A DNA stretch of 64,000 nt from assembly GCF_030812775.1 (NCBI RefSeq), contig NZ_JAUSTI010000002.1:186001-250000 (forward strand), in the 5' to 3' direction. The position numbers and the translations under genes are program-made. Below, piece after piece: positions 18,085 to 27,502 of the stretch (its first letter is position 1; each line of letters begins with the position of its first letter). Below the pieces are notes generated by a model. That model had not been told where the DNA came from. It saw only the letters and a list, made by a program, of their open reading frames with translations, and did no database searches. Source of the stretch: Paenibacillus tundrae (lineage in GTDB: Bacteria > Bacillota > Bacilli > Paenibacillales > Paenibacillaceae).

Positions 18085-18954
18085 CTAAGCCTCCCTATTC
18101 TTGCACTGGGTTACAATTGCCCTCCAATACTGCCAAGATAGCAGATATGAATCCAGATCGCTCGGATGATGTTTGATGGCAGTTCCAATTCTCAGGTATA
18201 AGCCGATGAGAACTTTCTCGTAAATCGTCGTTACGGATGCCTCCCTTTTGAAGCGAACCTGATCTAAGATTAAATGAAATGTTTCTATCGTTAGATCATC
18301 TGGAGATGAACAAAATGCATAAATCACATCATACAAAGGATCTCCAATAACAGGTGTAGGGTCAATCACACCCTTTAAGCGCCCACCCTCAAATATAAAG
18401 TTATGTACGCCACAATCTCCGTGCAATAAAAATGCTTCTTTCTCTTCCTCTATGCTCTGTACCAGATTACATATAAGTTCATGATCTTTATCACCTAAAT
18501 GCACACCGATCATTTTTGATTTTGCAGAGCGTTCATCTTCCAGAAAATCACGCCATGATTTACTCGGTTGATCCACCCATCCCCAGCCTTGCTCAGCGCT
18601 TACCTGCTTATAATTATTAATAAGCCCATGAACAAGCGTCTGCAATATCTCTGTTTTATTCCCATCAGGATAATCCGTTGAACCGGTGATAAATGAATAT
18701 ACGAGATACGTATTCGAAGGTTCAAGAAACGTAAGCTTCGGGAGTAAGTTTGATGATTGATAATGGTTCAGGTAGATCGATTCAAACTTAACCACTCGAG
18801 GCTCATTTATTTTCACGACATATGGATGACCATCTGTGCGTTCTATAAGATATAACTCACTCACTGTACCTCCACTCAATCGCCTGGCTGGAATAGCTAC
18901 AGAGTGTAACACATTATGATGGACTAAATCTTGCATAATCTGCTCTATGTTCAT
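18085..18954 (-). CDS. Aminoglycoside phosphotransferase/choline kinase-fold protein
   Basis: About 289 residues from the ATG at 18954; a TTG seven codons earlier (18975) is possible, and neither start has a strong ribosome site. The kinase-like fold is shown by the ATP-lysine strand (PYVVKIN), the catalytic HGDCGVHN (HGD at about 178-180 of this reading) and IDPTPVIGDPLYDV with the metal-binding Asp. The family phosphorylates small alcohols or antibiotics; sequence alone does not identify the substrate. It is the middle gene of a three-gene cluster with a membrane protein upstream and an unknown acidic protein downstream. Confidence 0.8.
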   Translation of the reverse strand: MNIEQIMQDLVHHNVLHSVAIPARRLSGGTVSELYLIERTDGHPYVVKINEPRVVKFESIYLNHYQSSNLLPKLTFLEPSNTYLVYSFITGSTDYPDGNKTEILQTLVHGLINNYKQVSAEQGWGWVDQPSKSWRDFLEDERSAKSKMIGVHLGDKDHELICNLVQSIEEEKEAFLLHGDCGVHNFIFEGGRLKGVIDPTPVIGDPLYDVIYAFCSSPDDLTIETFHLILDQVRFKREASVTTIYEKVLIGLYLRIGTAIKHHPSDLDSYLLSWQYWRAIVTQCKNREA

Positions 18955-18991
18955 AAGTGACCACGCTACTTTCAATACTTAAATGTCGTGT

Positions 18992-19642
18992 CTATGAAAC
19001 GGTCTTAACAACTTCTGGATATAACCTTTCGTATTCCTTATAGAGCACATAATGATGAACCCCTTTCGAGACATGAAGGGCTTCCTTTGCAAGCTGTATG
19101 GCAAGATCTCGTCGACCCGCTTTGAGTTCAATTCCTCCTAGTAGCGCGGATCTCATCCAATGTTTCTTGATGGACTTCAGTCGTTCTCGCGCTTGCTCGC
19201 TGTTGTCCTCTTCCATCAGAAGATACGTTTCATAATATGCCCGGTAATCGGACCAACGAATATGAGGGATAGCTTCCCGAATAGCATTCAAGTCCTTGTT
19301 ATAAAATCCATAAGCTGCCTTGAACGGGGCTTGTGATGCTTTCTGTTTATATTTGAGTAATATCTGCTCCATGACGATCTCTGCTTTGTCATCCAGCTTA
19401 TTGGCTAGAACATAATTGATGTACACCCCAGGTGTATTTTGCTGATTTCGCAAATAAGACTCGACCCGTTCAATGTTCTTATCGAATCCCAATGGATACC
19501 AATGAATCCGAAAATACGCGATAAATATACCCGTCAAGACAACACTTATCGTTAGAACTTTCGAATATTCATTCCAAGTCATGAACAACACAAACCAAAA
19601 TCCGATAATAGCCATAACAACTTCCCAACGTAGCTTCCGCAT
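18992..19642 (-). CDS. Hypothetical membrane protein with cytoplasmic helical-repeat tail
   Basis: 216 residues from the ATG at 19642, with GGGGGAG 7 nt upstream; the longer reading from 19672 lacks this. Two closely spaced hydrophobic segments near the N-terminus (about 8-28 and 32-48) are followed by about 160 residues of helical hairpins with TPR-like spacing (AEIVMEQILLKY, EQARERLKSIKKHW, RDLAIQLAKEALHVSKG). It probably presents a protein-interaction platform to the cytoplasm. No enzyme motif. It ends 38 nt before the phosphotransferase gene, so the three genes look like one transcript. Confidence 0.65.
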   Translation of the reverse strand: MRKLRWEVVMAIIGFWFVLFMTWNEYSKVLTISVVLTGIFIAYFRIHWYPLGFDKNIERVESYLRNQQNTPGVYINYVLANKLDDKAEIVMEQILLKYKQKASQAPFKAAYGFYNKDLNAIREAIPHIRWSDYRAYYETYLLMEEDNSEQARERLKSIKKHWMRSALLGGIELKAGRRDLAIQLAKEALHVSKGVHHYVLYKEYERLYPEVVKTVS

Positions 19643-19691
19643 ACCCAATCTCCCCCGAATGATGTAAATCACAAGAAAGCAACAACAAGTA

Positions 19692-19732
19692 AATCAATTT
19701 CATAATATCATTGAGTTATGAAATTGATTCAA
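19692..19732. repeat. Intergenic dyad sharing a 21-bp block with 38749-38769
   Basis: AATCAATTTCATAA (19692-19705) and TTATGAAATTGATT (19716-19729) are exact complements around a 10-nt loop. The block 19712-19732 equals the reverse complement of 38749-38769 over 21 bases. Confidence 0.7.
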
Positions 19733-19853
19733 GTAACTATTATATCAAAATAACCATCTTTTTTTGTAAAATGTTAGGGAAATCATTGTATAACTTGACT
19801 TAATACACTGGGAATGGTGAGCCATCACTCTTCCTATCGTTTAACAAATAAAA

Positions 19854-19878
19854 TAGCCGGATCAACGGTGATCCGGCT
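19854..19878 (-). terminator. Terminator of the ABC exporter operon
   Basis: Minus strand AGCCGGATCA-loop-TGATCCGGCT followed by ATTTTATTTG, about 100 nt past the permease stop. Confidence 0.8.
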
Positions 19879-19976
19879 CTGTGAGACTCACATAGTACAT
19901 CGATGTTTCTATGATTTTCGACGATGTCTTTCTGATACCTTTCTAGTATCTTTATGGTCTGCGCAAATGCCTTCTC

Positions 19977-22622
19977 CTAATTCTCAGTGCGAAGAGCCTC
20001 TACGATATTCACTCTGTTCAATCGATGCAATGGCCAGATCGTTGCAAGCAACGTCGCAACCACTGCTCCAACAAAAGCAATGCCTATACTTAACCATGGC
20101 ATGCTCCACGCTGTATCAACTGCACCTGAGAAGAGCGCATGTATTCCATAATGTAGAACAGTGCCCAGAATCGTTCCTATCGTAGCCGCAAACAAACCAT
20201 AGAACACACCCTCAAGGATAATCATTTTCTTCAACTCTCGCTGAGTCATGCCAATGGCTTTAAGTACAGCAAATTCTTTGGTACGTAGAATCAGATTCGT
20301 ACTTACCGTGTTCACAATATTCAATAATGCAATAACTACAATAACACCGATAAATCCGTATAAAATGATACTTAACGTCATGGCATCGTTGTGAGCTTGT
20401 GCAATTTCCGTCACGTGATCATTGTAGTTGAATCCCGCATCCTTTTCACTCAAGGATTGAAGATAATCGGTTATCGGTTTATTCGAAAGTTTAGGATTCG
20501 CCAGGATAAAGATTCTAGAATAGTCATCATGGCCAGTGATCTGCTTGTACACTTTTGGAGTCGTGATGAAGGTAACAACTTGGCTGCTATTATACTCCAT
20601 TGAAAGCAGATCCTGATTAACAATTCCGACTACAGTTACAGTCTGATATCCGTGAGAATTCATATCTCTAATCCGAATATGATCCCCTACCTTGAACTCT
20701 GTTTGATCCAGAATCTTTTCTTTGCCGTCGTCTGTGAACAGACGTATTCTTTGTTGAACAATAACTCCGTTCTCCTGGTTCATCGTATCTTTGTCTATTT
20801 TTCCAGCGACAAGTTTTGCTTCTAGCGCTTCCAGTCCGTTATCTCCATACGAGGTTAAGAAGTTGTTATCGGTTCGGTACCCTTCGTCCTCTGCAACAAC
20901 ATATCGCCCTCCATTCAGCGCCATATACTCCGGATTAATCTTATCTTCTGGGATGATCGCAGCCACCTGACTGTTGTAAAACTTATAGGCATGATCTACC
21001 GCATCAAGGCCTGCAATATGCTCATATACCATATCGTCCATTTGGCCAGCAAGGTTGTCATAGGATAAAGAGTACGAATACTGTGCACCAGAGACCTGGG
21101 TGTTCTGACGCATGAAATCGACCAATCCACTAAATACGATGAACAATACGATGCTAATAATCATCGATAAAGCTGTAATTCTGAACCTCTTCTTATTCCG
21201 CTTTAGATTACGACTGGCAAATTGTCCGATGATACCAAACAGCTTCTGCGCAACATGCGATGTCTTAACCTTGGCGACTTGTTCAACCTTCCCTGTGCTC
21301 TTAAGTGCTTCGAGTGGGGATACACGGGCAGCTAATTTGGCTGGACCTATGGCCGAGAAGTATACACTGAGCAAACCGAGCAAAGCCGCTACGATTAAGA
21401 TCGGGACAGAGATCACCATTCTCATATCATTTAAGAAGCCGAGTGCGATCAAGCTGATATTATAGAAGAGTACCTTCATAAATAACGTGCCCATCAGAAG
21501 TCCAATCGGTATGCCAATTAAGCTAAGTAATGCCGCCTCCTGCAATACGATTTTGCGAATTTGAGCTGGCGTAGCTCCTATACATCTCAGCATACCAAAC
21601 TGCGAGATTCGTTCGAGAACGGAGATATGAAATGTATTATAAATAACAGCAATAGTAGATATCATCACGATCGCAATAACCGCAGCAATAGCCAGGCTTA
21701 AGCTAAGGTTGACCCCTTCATAGGTACTTTTCCCGTACAATTTAAGCAGTTCATTATTGTATTCAATTCCAATATCCTTCAGGTCATTGTCTTTGTCCAG
21801 TTGCTTAGCGGTATCCTTTTCGGCATGACCGAGCTGCAAGGCAGCGATCATATTATCCGTCTTCTCTTCGATATGATCCAACGATTTCATCTGCACATAT
21901 ACGAAATACTTCTTGTTCTGGTCAATATTCTGGTGATCATCATACGTGATAGCAGGAAAAATGTATCGGGAAGACCAATCACCTGTACTTGGGCGCTTCA
22001 TATAGCCGACGACCGTGTATTGTTGTTCCGATTGTGCCTCAAACGCTTCGTCAAGCCCCCAGCCAAAATCGCCTAAGCCGCTTATTTGAAGTTCTTTACC
22101 TGTAGAAGCCTCTTTACGAATTCCAAGGTTAAGGCTAATACTCTCGCCCAGTTGCGGTTTGACTGGAAAATAACTCAAACTGGAGGCCGAAAGGATAATT
22201 TCATTCTGCTTCGTAGGCAGACGCCCTGAATCCAGCTTCACTTGAAGCATGTCCAGCGCTTTTGCATCATATCCTTTGACATTCAAGTAGCGATATGGTG
22301 CTGCGTTCGGGTCTTCTTTTTTCTCTTTCTCCTTAGACTCACGAATGATGGCATATCCTTCTCTACTTGCGACCCCTGCACTTCCCACGGTCGTATTGTT
22401 CTCTATCTTGTTAACCGCATCTCCCGGGATATTGTTCATGGAAACGTGGTAATTTCCAAAGTCACGGATGGTCTGCCTGACGGTCTTATCCCAGTAACTC
22501 ATTCCCATCGTACCAATAGAGGTTAGTAAGGTAACGGACAGAATAATACCGAAAATCGTTAACAACGATCTCTTTTTCTGAACTTTTACATACTTTCCAG
22601 TGAGGCCTGTATAGCTTCTCAA
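19977..22622 (-). CDS. ABC transporter permease with two FtsX units
   Basis: 881 residues. An N-terminal transmembrane helix, a large extracytoplasmic domain of about 230 residues, then three TM segments with the FtsX signature (ISQFGMLRCIGATPAQIRKIVLQEA). A fourth helix, a second extracellular domain and a second FtsX unit (KEFAVLKAIGMTQRELKKMIILEG) end the chain. This duplicated plan is typical of macrolide/lipoprotein/peptide-type exporters (MacB superfamily) that use mechanical force rather than a pore. Its start overlaps the ATPase stop by 4 nt (ATGA). With the two-component pair upstream, a role in removing or sensing a cell-envelope antimicrobial is plausible but unproven. Confidence 0.88.
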   Translation of the reverse strand: MRSYTGLTGKYVKVQKKRSLLTIFGIILSVTLLTSIGTMGMSYWDKTVRQTIRDFGNYHVSMNNIPGDAVNKIENNTTVGSAGVASREGYAIIRESKEKEKKEDPNAAPYRYLNVKGYDAKALDMLQVKLDSGRLPTKQNEIILSASSLSYFPVKPQLGESISLNLGIRKEASTGKELQISGLGDFGWGLDEAFEAQSEQQYTVVGYMKRPSTGDWSSRYIFPAITYDDHQNIDQNKKYFVYVQMKSLDHIEEKTDNMIAALQLGHAEKDTAKQLDKDNDLKDIGIEYNNELLKLYGKSTYEGVNLSLSLAIAAVIAIVMISTIAVIYNTFHISVLERISQFGMLRCIGATPAQIRKIVLQEAALLSLIGIPIGLLMGTLFMKVLFYNISLIALGFLNDMRMVISVPILIVAALLGLLSVYFSAIGPAKLAARVSPLEALKSTGKVEQVAKVKTSHVAQKLFGIIGQFASRNLKRNKKRFRITALSMIISIVLFIVFSGLVDFMRQNTQVSGAQYSYSLSYDNLAGQMDDMVYEHIAGLDAVDHAYKFYNSQVAAIIPEDKINPEYMALNGGRYVVAEDEGYRTDNNFLTSYGDNGLEALEAKLVAGKIDKDTMNQENGVIVQQRIRLFTDDGKEKILDQTEFKVGDHIRIRDMNSHGYQTVTVVGIVNQDLLSMEYNSSQVVTFITTPKVYKQITGHDDYSRIFILANPKLSNKPITDYLQSLSEKDAGFNYNDHVTEIAQAHNDAMTLSIILYGFIGVIVVIALLNIVNTVSTNLILRTKEFAVLKAIGMTQRELKKMIILEGVFYGLFAATIGTILGTVLHYGIHALFSGAVDTAWSMPWLSIGIAFVGAVVATLLATIWPLHRLNRVNIVEALRTEN

Positions 22623-23305
22623 AGCTTACTCACCTCACCAGGTTGATAAAGGACGCCATCTTTAATCGTTACAACTCGATCTGCCGTTTTGGCTATATTG
22701 AGATCATGTGTGATCATAATCAACGTCTGATGATACTTTTTAACGGAGAACGTTAATAGCTCCATAATCTCCTTGCTGCTCCTGCTATCTAGATTACCGC
22801 TTGGCTCGTCTGCCAAAATAATGGAGGGTTTATTAATCAATGCTCGTCCAATCGCTGTTCTCTGCTGCTGACCGCCAGACATTTCAGAAGGGAGATGATG
22901 TTTGCGCCCCGTCAACCCAAGAATGTCCATCAGTTCTGATGCGTATGTTTTATCCACCTTTTTGTTCTCCAACAACATCGGTAAATGGATATTTTCCTCT
23001 GCAGTTAAAACCGGAATAAGATTGTACGATTGAAAAATAAAACCTATCTTACGTCTGCGGAATAACGCAAGCTCCGCTTCGTTTTTGCTATAGATGTCCG
23101 TTCCATCAATGATAACCTGTCCACTTGTTGGCTGATCGACCCCACCGAGAAGATGTAGAAGAGAGCTCTTACCAGAGCCACTGGCTCCTACAATTGCAAC
23201 GAATTCTCCTTGCTGTACCGAAAAATTCACACGTTTCAAAGCTTCAACTTTGGTCTCTGCACTACCATACGTTTTGGTTAAATCTACGGTTTTTAATATT
23301 TCCAC
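22619..23305 (-). CDS. ABC transporter ATP-binding protein (LolD/MacB type)
   Basis: 228 residues from a GTG with AGGAGG 7 nt upstream; the longer reading to 23371 would run over the promoter region. Walker A GASGSGKS, Q-loop FQSYNLIP, signature MSGGQQQR, Walker B IILADEPSGNLD and the H-loop MITHD are all intact. It powers the FtsX-type permease encoded directly downstream. It lies 100 nt from the sensor kinase gene, and that gap holds a palindrome and a TATAAT box, so the pair probably has its own regulated promoter. Confidence 0.92.
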   Translation of the reverse strand: MEILKTVDLTKTYGSAETKVEALKRVNFSVQQGEFVAIVGASGSGKSSLLHLLGGVDQPTSGQVIIDGTDIYSKNEAELALFRRRKIGFIFQSYNLIPVLTAEENIHLPMLLENKKVDKTYASELMDILGLTGRKHHLPSEMSGGQQQRTAIGRALINKPSIILADEPSGNLDSRSSKEIMELLTFSVKKYHQTLIMITHDLNIAKTADRVVTIKDGVLYQPGEVSKL

Positions 23306-23356
23306 CTGAGTACCTCCTGAGTTAAGTTCCGTTCCATGTCTGTAATTATACGGACG

Positions 23357-23403
23357 GAAGCTTACATTCAAGTGAAGAAGAAGCTTACGATATCGTAAGC
23401 TTC
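23357..23403 (-). promoter_or_regulatory. 24-bp perfect palindrome plus a repeated half-site in the ABC promoter region
   Basis: GAAGCTTACGAT/ATCGTAAGCTTC (23380-23403) is perfectly self-complementary and begins one base past the kinase TGA. Its half GTAAGCTTC recurs at 23365-23357 on the minus strand, 23 bp further on, just upstream of a perfect TATAAT box (23349-23344). The spacing of about two helical turns suggests binding of a dimeric regulator, most simply the response regulator encoded upstream. The palindrome could also act as a terminator, since CTTCTTCTTC follows it. Confidence 0.6.
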
Positions 23404-23404
23404 C

Positions 23405-24649
23405 TCATCGATCTGCTTTATTGAATGAGATTCTGAATTCGGTTCCTTGTCCTGGCGTGCTATCAACACTAATGAATCCGCCCTGTTCTTCGATGATGGA
23501 CTTAGATAAGGATAGACCAATCCCAATACTCTGTGACTTTGACGTTCCGGAACCTCGATAGAACCGTTCGAAAATGTGCGGCAGATCTTCAGAAGAGATG
23601 CCTTCACCTTCATCTCTGATGTTAATCGTTTGGAACAACGTATTCTCCTCAAATTCAATATAAATGCAACCTTCAGGTGGTGTATGTTCCAATGCGTTTT
23701 TAATAATATTAATGAATGCTTCAGTCAGCCACGCCTCATCTGCGTGCACGGACAAGTCTACATGGTCATCAATAAAGATTTTCTGTGCTCTTTGCTCGGA
23801 GATACTACGTAGTGACTGTAACACGCGCTCAATGACCTCTCTGATCCGAACGTTCTCCTTCCGAAAAACAATCGCACCCGCCTCAACACGTGCCAGCTTC
23901 AACAAACTAATAATCAACCATTCCATTCGTTCTAATTGCCGTTGACTTCTTTCTAGAAACTTCACCCGCATCTCTGGTTTCATCGTATCGTCCTTTAGCA
24001 AATTCTCATTAAATACGATCAGTGATGCCAATGGCGTCTTCAATTGATGGGATATATCAGACAATAGATTACGTAGGAATACCTTTTCTTGTTGCAGCAT
24101 GTCCAAGCTATGACGGAGTCTGTCCGCCATGGCATTGAAGCTACGCCCTAGAGCACTAAAGTCTCCCTCATCATGCTCTGGAAGAGGTCTGTCGAATTGC
24201 TGCTCCACCACCTGCTCTGCTGCTTGGGAGATTGTACGTATTTTGCTAAATACCTTACGGTATTCCCAATAGATCAGGAGCATAAGAACGACAGTAAACA
24301 GCAGAACAATTGCAGCTGATTGCATTGGCGACGAAATATTCGATAGAATAGGCTGATTCTCTACAGGCATACTCTCTGTGTATGCGTATTGTGAGAGCAC
24401 TTGTTTTCCTTCATCTATTTCGCTCGCTTGGGCTCCCTGTGTGATGAAATGGATAATCTCATTCTCCAAGTGAGGCTCTTGCTTCAACACGTATCCAATC
24501 AGCGCAGCATTCTGATTTATGATCGCCTTATTGATCTGTCCCATTTGATAACTCATAAAAAAGAACATCGTTACAACACATATCACTTGTACTGCTATGA
24601 CTTTAACAACAACAGACTTCCATTCTGGATTACGGAGAACATCAAGCAT
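23405..24649 (-). CDS. Two-component sensor histidine kinase
   Basis: 414 residues. Two membrane segments (about 14-34 and 108-128) flank an extracellular loop of about 70 residues; then come a HAMP linker, the phosphoacceptor H201 in SDISHQLKTPL, and an ATPase domain with N (INIIKNALEHT), G1 (RDEGEGI) and G2 (GIGLSLSKSI) boxes. The extracellular loop is longer than in the BceS intramembrane-sensing kinases, so it may sense a ligand directly. It follows its response regulator with a 3-nt gap. Output is probably expression of the ABC exporter. Confidence 0.92.
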   Translation of the reverse strand: MLDVLRNPEWKSVVVKVIAVQVICVVTMFFFMSYQMGQINKAIINQNAALIGYVLKQEPHLENEIIHFITQGAQASEIDEGKQVLSQYAYTESMPVENQPILSNISSPMQSAAIVLLFTVVLMLLIYWEYRKVFSKIRTISQAAEQVVEQQFDRPLPEHDEGDFSALGRSFNAMADRLRHSLDMLQQEKVFLRNLLSDISHQLKTPLASLIVFNENLLKDDTMKPEMRVKFLERSQRQLERMEWLIISLLKLARVEAGAIVFRKENVRIREVIERVLQSLRSISEQRAQKIFIDDHVDLSVHADEAWLTEAFINIIKNALEHTPPEGCIYIEFEENTLFQTINIRDEGEGISSEDLPHIFERFYRGSGTSKSQSIGIGLSLSKSIIEEQGGFISVDSTPGQGTEFRISFNKADR

Positions 24650-24652
24650 GAT

Positions 24653-25348
24653 CTATCGCCCAACCACATCTGCATTCCATTTGTAACCGACTCCTCGAAC
24701 CGTTAGAATATATTGCGGCGCCGCAGGAACATCCTCTATCTTCTCTCTAAGTCTTCGGATATGCACCGAAAGCGTATTATCATCAATGAAGTCGCCCGAA
24801 GAGTCCCATAAATGACTAAGAATCGTTGTGCGACTGCAGATTTGTCTGGCGTGGGACATCAGCATTAATAACAATCGATATTCCATAGCCGTTAGCAAAA
24901 TTTCTTGATTATGCTTAAACACATTGCCTTCAAGAACGCGCACTTCCATATGATCGGAGAACCATACACTTACTTCTTCTCTAGCCTTGGTATTCCGTCT
25001 TAGCACAGCCTTCATTCTAGATAGAAGCTCTTTCGTTCGGATGGGCTTTGTCATATAGTCATCTGCACCCAGATCAAGCCCGGCAACAATATTCGCTTCT
25101 TCATCCAGAGCAGTAAGAAAAATAATCGGAATCGGGGATGTTGCCCGAATCTCTCTACATAAGGTGTATCCTGACCCATCAGGCAAATTCACATCCAATA
25201 AAATCATATCTATAACATCTGCCTTCAACGCTTTTCTCGCTTCTTCTAGACTGCCCGCAACCGTTACGGTATAGCCCTCGCTCGTTAATGTGTACTCCAT
25301 CCCAAACACTAAATTTTCATCATCTTCAACTAATAATATTCGATTCAT
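24653..25348 (-). CDS. OmpR/PhoB-family response regulator
   Basis: 231 residues from the ATG at 25348 (GAGG upstream); a TTG four codons earlier is the alternative. Receiver domain with acidic DD at 9-10, phosphoacceptor D52 in LLDVNLPDGSG and the conserved Lys in MTKPIRT. The C-terminal winged helix ends with the DNA-binding DNTLSVHIRRLREKIED block and a TVRGVGYKW wing. First gene of the RR-HK-ATPase-permease cluster. The palindrome in front of the ATPase gene is its best candidate target (inference). Confidence 0.93.
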   Translation of the reverse strand: MNRILLVEDDENLVFGMEYTLTSEGYTVTVAGSLEEARKALKADVIDMILLDVNLPDGSGYTLCREIRATSPIPIIFLTALDEEANIVAGLDLGADDYMTKPIRTKELLSRMKAVLRRNTKAREEVSVWFSDHMEVRVLEGNVFKHNQEILLTAMEYRLLLMLMSHARQICSRTTILSHLWDSSGDFIDDNTLSVHIRRLREKIEDVPAAPQYILTVRGVGYKWNADVVGR

Positions 25349-25483
25349 TGTGCACCTCAATTAATATATACAAACTTGATTTTAATCTATCTGATTTTGC
25401 ATTTGTTTATTCTACATGATTTCAGCTTCGTTTTGATATATGTAGATTTTATTTTGTGTCTATAATTAAAAGCTGCTTATAGC

Positions 25484-25522
25484 AAAAAAAGACCTCACCA
25501 GATGTTGATTGATAAGGTCTTT
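25484..25522 (-). terminator. Terminator of the decarboxylase/reductase operon
   Basis: AAAGACC and GGTCTTT arms separated by about 24 nt, with seven T on the minus strand. Confidence 0.75.
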
Positions 25523-25565
25523 CAGAGTTTCAATACAGGTGATGCGCTCATTCAAGCTATTTATG

Positions 25566-26612
25566 TTAAATCGTGTTGCCTTGTAACTCATTTAACAATG
25601 CTTCAAAAGTTTTGATATTGCTATTGAACTGTGGAACCGTTTGTGTCTCTTCGGCCTGTTTGACCAGTTCAACAACTAGGTCATTGTATGGCGTTGCCAC
25701 CCCTGTACCTGCCGCTCTACTGGATACGACTCCATTGATATAATCAATCTCGGTTTTACGTTTCTTCTCCAGATCCTGTAGCATACTTGCTTTAAGGAGT
25801 CTTGAAGGTTCCATTACGGTACGTAATGTTTGAACTCGTGCAGCAATATCTGCCTCACTGTTCAGTTCAAGCGAAGCAATATCGAATCCATTCATTTTCA
25901 CAAATTGAACTCCACTTGCATGTCCAACCTTAATTGTCTCATCCGCAATGTGAACTGCACTCACAATACCAGCATCGTGGTCGATAATATCTCCATATTC
26001 TCCGTTTAATGCTGCTGATAATCCGCTAAATGCATTATTAATTAACAGCTTCGACCATTTTGTCCCAACCAGATTGTCCGATATATGTGTCCCTCCGACC
26101 AGGTCTAGAACGGATTTTACTCGCTCAATTCTCTCGGTAACTTCACCATTTAGCTCTCCAATCTGAAAAGCATACTGCTTGAACTGTGTGTATTCTGTCG
26201 TCAGACTCGACACGCCAGGTTCAATGAAGGTTGCGCCAAATTCTACAGAGCCTGCTATAACGCGCTGTGCCCCAACAATCGAAGCGACTTTATCTTCAGG
26301 AATCCCGTTCTGTAGGGAGCATACGATACTGTCTTCTTTCAAGAATGGAAGTAATTCCTGTAGAATCGCATCATTATATAACTGTTTCGTTAGAAGTAGG
26401 ATGAGATCGTATTGTCCTGACTTCTGCTCAGGGGTTATGGCTTTTACTTTAGCCTGAAACGCTGTAGTACCGGTCACTTTGGCACCTGTCTGATTTAAAG
26501 CTTCAACATGCTCCTGATATGCATCAATTAATTCGACATCCATTCCACCGTCTGCTAGATAAGCTCCGACGATCGTTCCCAAAGATCCTGCTCCTACAAT
26601 TGCAATTCTCAT
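25566..26612 (-). CDS. Ketopantoate reductase-family oxidoreductase (ApbA/PanE fold)
   Basis: 348 residues. The N-terminal GAGSLGTIVGAYLADGG motif (7-23) binds NADPH, LLLTKQLYND and CSLQNGIPED match the family, and the C-terminal helical domain has the catalytic Lys/Asn/Glu region (TKWSKLLINNAFSGLSAA and EIDYINGVV). True PanE makes pantoate in coenzyme A synthesis. Here the gene is 15 nt downstream of an acetoacetate decarboxylase and far from pan genes, so it more likely reduces another 2-keto or beta-keto acid. About 40 residues longer than compact PanE enzymes. Confidence 0.8.
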   Translation of the reverse strand: MRIAIVGAGSLGTIVGAYLADGGMDVELIDAYQEHVEALNQTGAKVTGTTAFQAKVKAITPEQKSGQYDLILLLTKQLYNDAILQELLPFLKEDSIVCSLQNGIPEDKVASIVGAQRVIAGSVEFGATFIEPGVSSLTTEYTQFKQYAFQIGELNGEVTERIERVKSVLDLVGGTHISDNLVGTKWSKLLINNAFSGLSAALNGEYGDIIDHDAGIVSAVHIADETIKVGHASGVQFVKMNGFDIASLELNSEADIAARVQTLRTVMEPSRLLKASMLQDLEKKRKTEIDYINGVVSSRAAGTGVATPYNDLVVELVKQAEETQTVPQFNSNIKTFEALLNELQGNTI

Positions 26613-26627
26613 GATTGTGTTTCCTCC

Positions 26628-27374
26628 TTATTTCTCTTCTAGGTAGTTATATAAAGGCTGTGCAGCATTTAAGGTCAGGTTGGTAACAATATGGGATGCA
26701 GATACTACTTCCAATACAGGCAGATCTGCAAGAGGTGCTAATGCATGTTCGAAGAGTTGAAGCCGGGCAGGCCCTGTCCAGGCTTCCTTCACTTCAATAT
26801 CCGTAATTTGAGTGCGGATCAGATCACAGATTCTCAAATTACCGTTATAGTCCGTCGCAATCTTGATCATAAAATTCGGACGACATATTTCGCTTCTAGC
26901 AGCCTCTTTGTCCATTTCCACGTGCTTGTAACCCATCGTCGCCGTTGCGACACGAAGTGTTCCATAATCAAGCGTACCAACGAGTGTATCTGAATCCGTG
27001 TAGAGCTTCGGTGCACCCAGCTTTTTCGGATATGCCGTAAGCTCTCGACCACTGGCAATTGCCGGGAAGTTGTCTACATACATCGAGTGCACATAATCGC
27101 CATGCTCACCATTGAATTGAACGGGAATGACTTGCCCTGCTTCCGTATAAGCACCGAGTCCAGATACATCCGGCATCCACATCACTTCGAATTTGACGAG
27201 AGGGTCTGTGATCTGCAAAGGCTCTGGTACTGCAGCTCGCAAAGCTTGCTCATCTGTTCGGTATATAATATTTAGATATTCGCGATTCACAAATTTATAC
27301 GGTGGCATTGGATAAGCCGGAGCCGTTAAGGGGGTATTCAGATTGTTAGCTATGTTATTTACATCGATTTTCAT
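26628..27374 (-). CDS. adc: Acetoacetate decarboxylase
   Basis: 248 residues from the ATG at 27374; a TTG one codon earlier is also in frame. The Schiff-base lysine motif is intact (GRELTAYPKKLGAP; Lys117 and Lys118, the pair whose low pKa drives catalysis in clostridial Adc), as are the Glu and Arg positions around YVHSMYVDN. It decarboxylates acetoacetate to acetone, or a related keto acid in Adc-like members. It starts an operon with a ketopantoate-reductase-like gene, and a LysR activator is divergent 128 bp away. The pairing suggests conversion of a keto acid rather than solvent formation (inference). Confidence 0.85.
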   Translation of the reverse strand: MKIDVNNIANNLNTPLTAPAYPMPPYKFVNREYLNIIYRTDEQALRAAVPEPLQITDPLVKFEVMWMPDVSGLGAYTEAGQVIPVQFNGEHGDYVHSMYVDNFPAIASGRELTAYPKKLGAPKLYTDSDTLVGTLDYGTLRVATATMGYKHVEMDKEAARSEICRPNFMIKIATDYNGNLRICDLIRTQITDIEVKEAWTGPARLQLFEHALAPLADLPVLEVVSASHIVTNLTLNAAQPLYNYLEEK

Positions 27375-27502
27375 CAAAGGACACCTGCCTTATCCAAATT
27401 TATCTCTATCTCATAAATAAATTCTACATCAATGTTTAAATTTAATATAATACATAATAAGAACTATATATATTTATCACAATAAATAAGGAGTGCGAAT
27501 AA

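Noticed and set aside
19977-25348. BceRS-BceAB bacitracin module
   Set aside because: The permease has two FtsX units (881 residues) and the kinase a long extracellular loop, unlike the single-permease, loopless Bce type.
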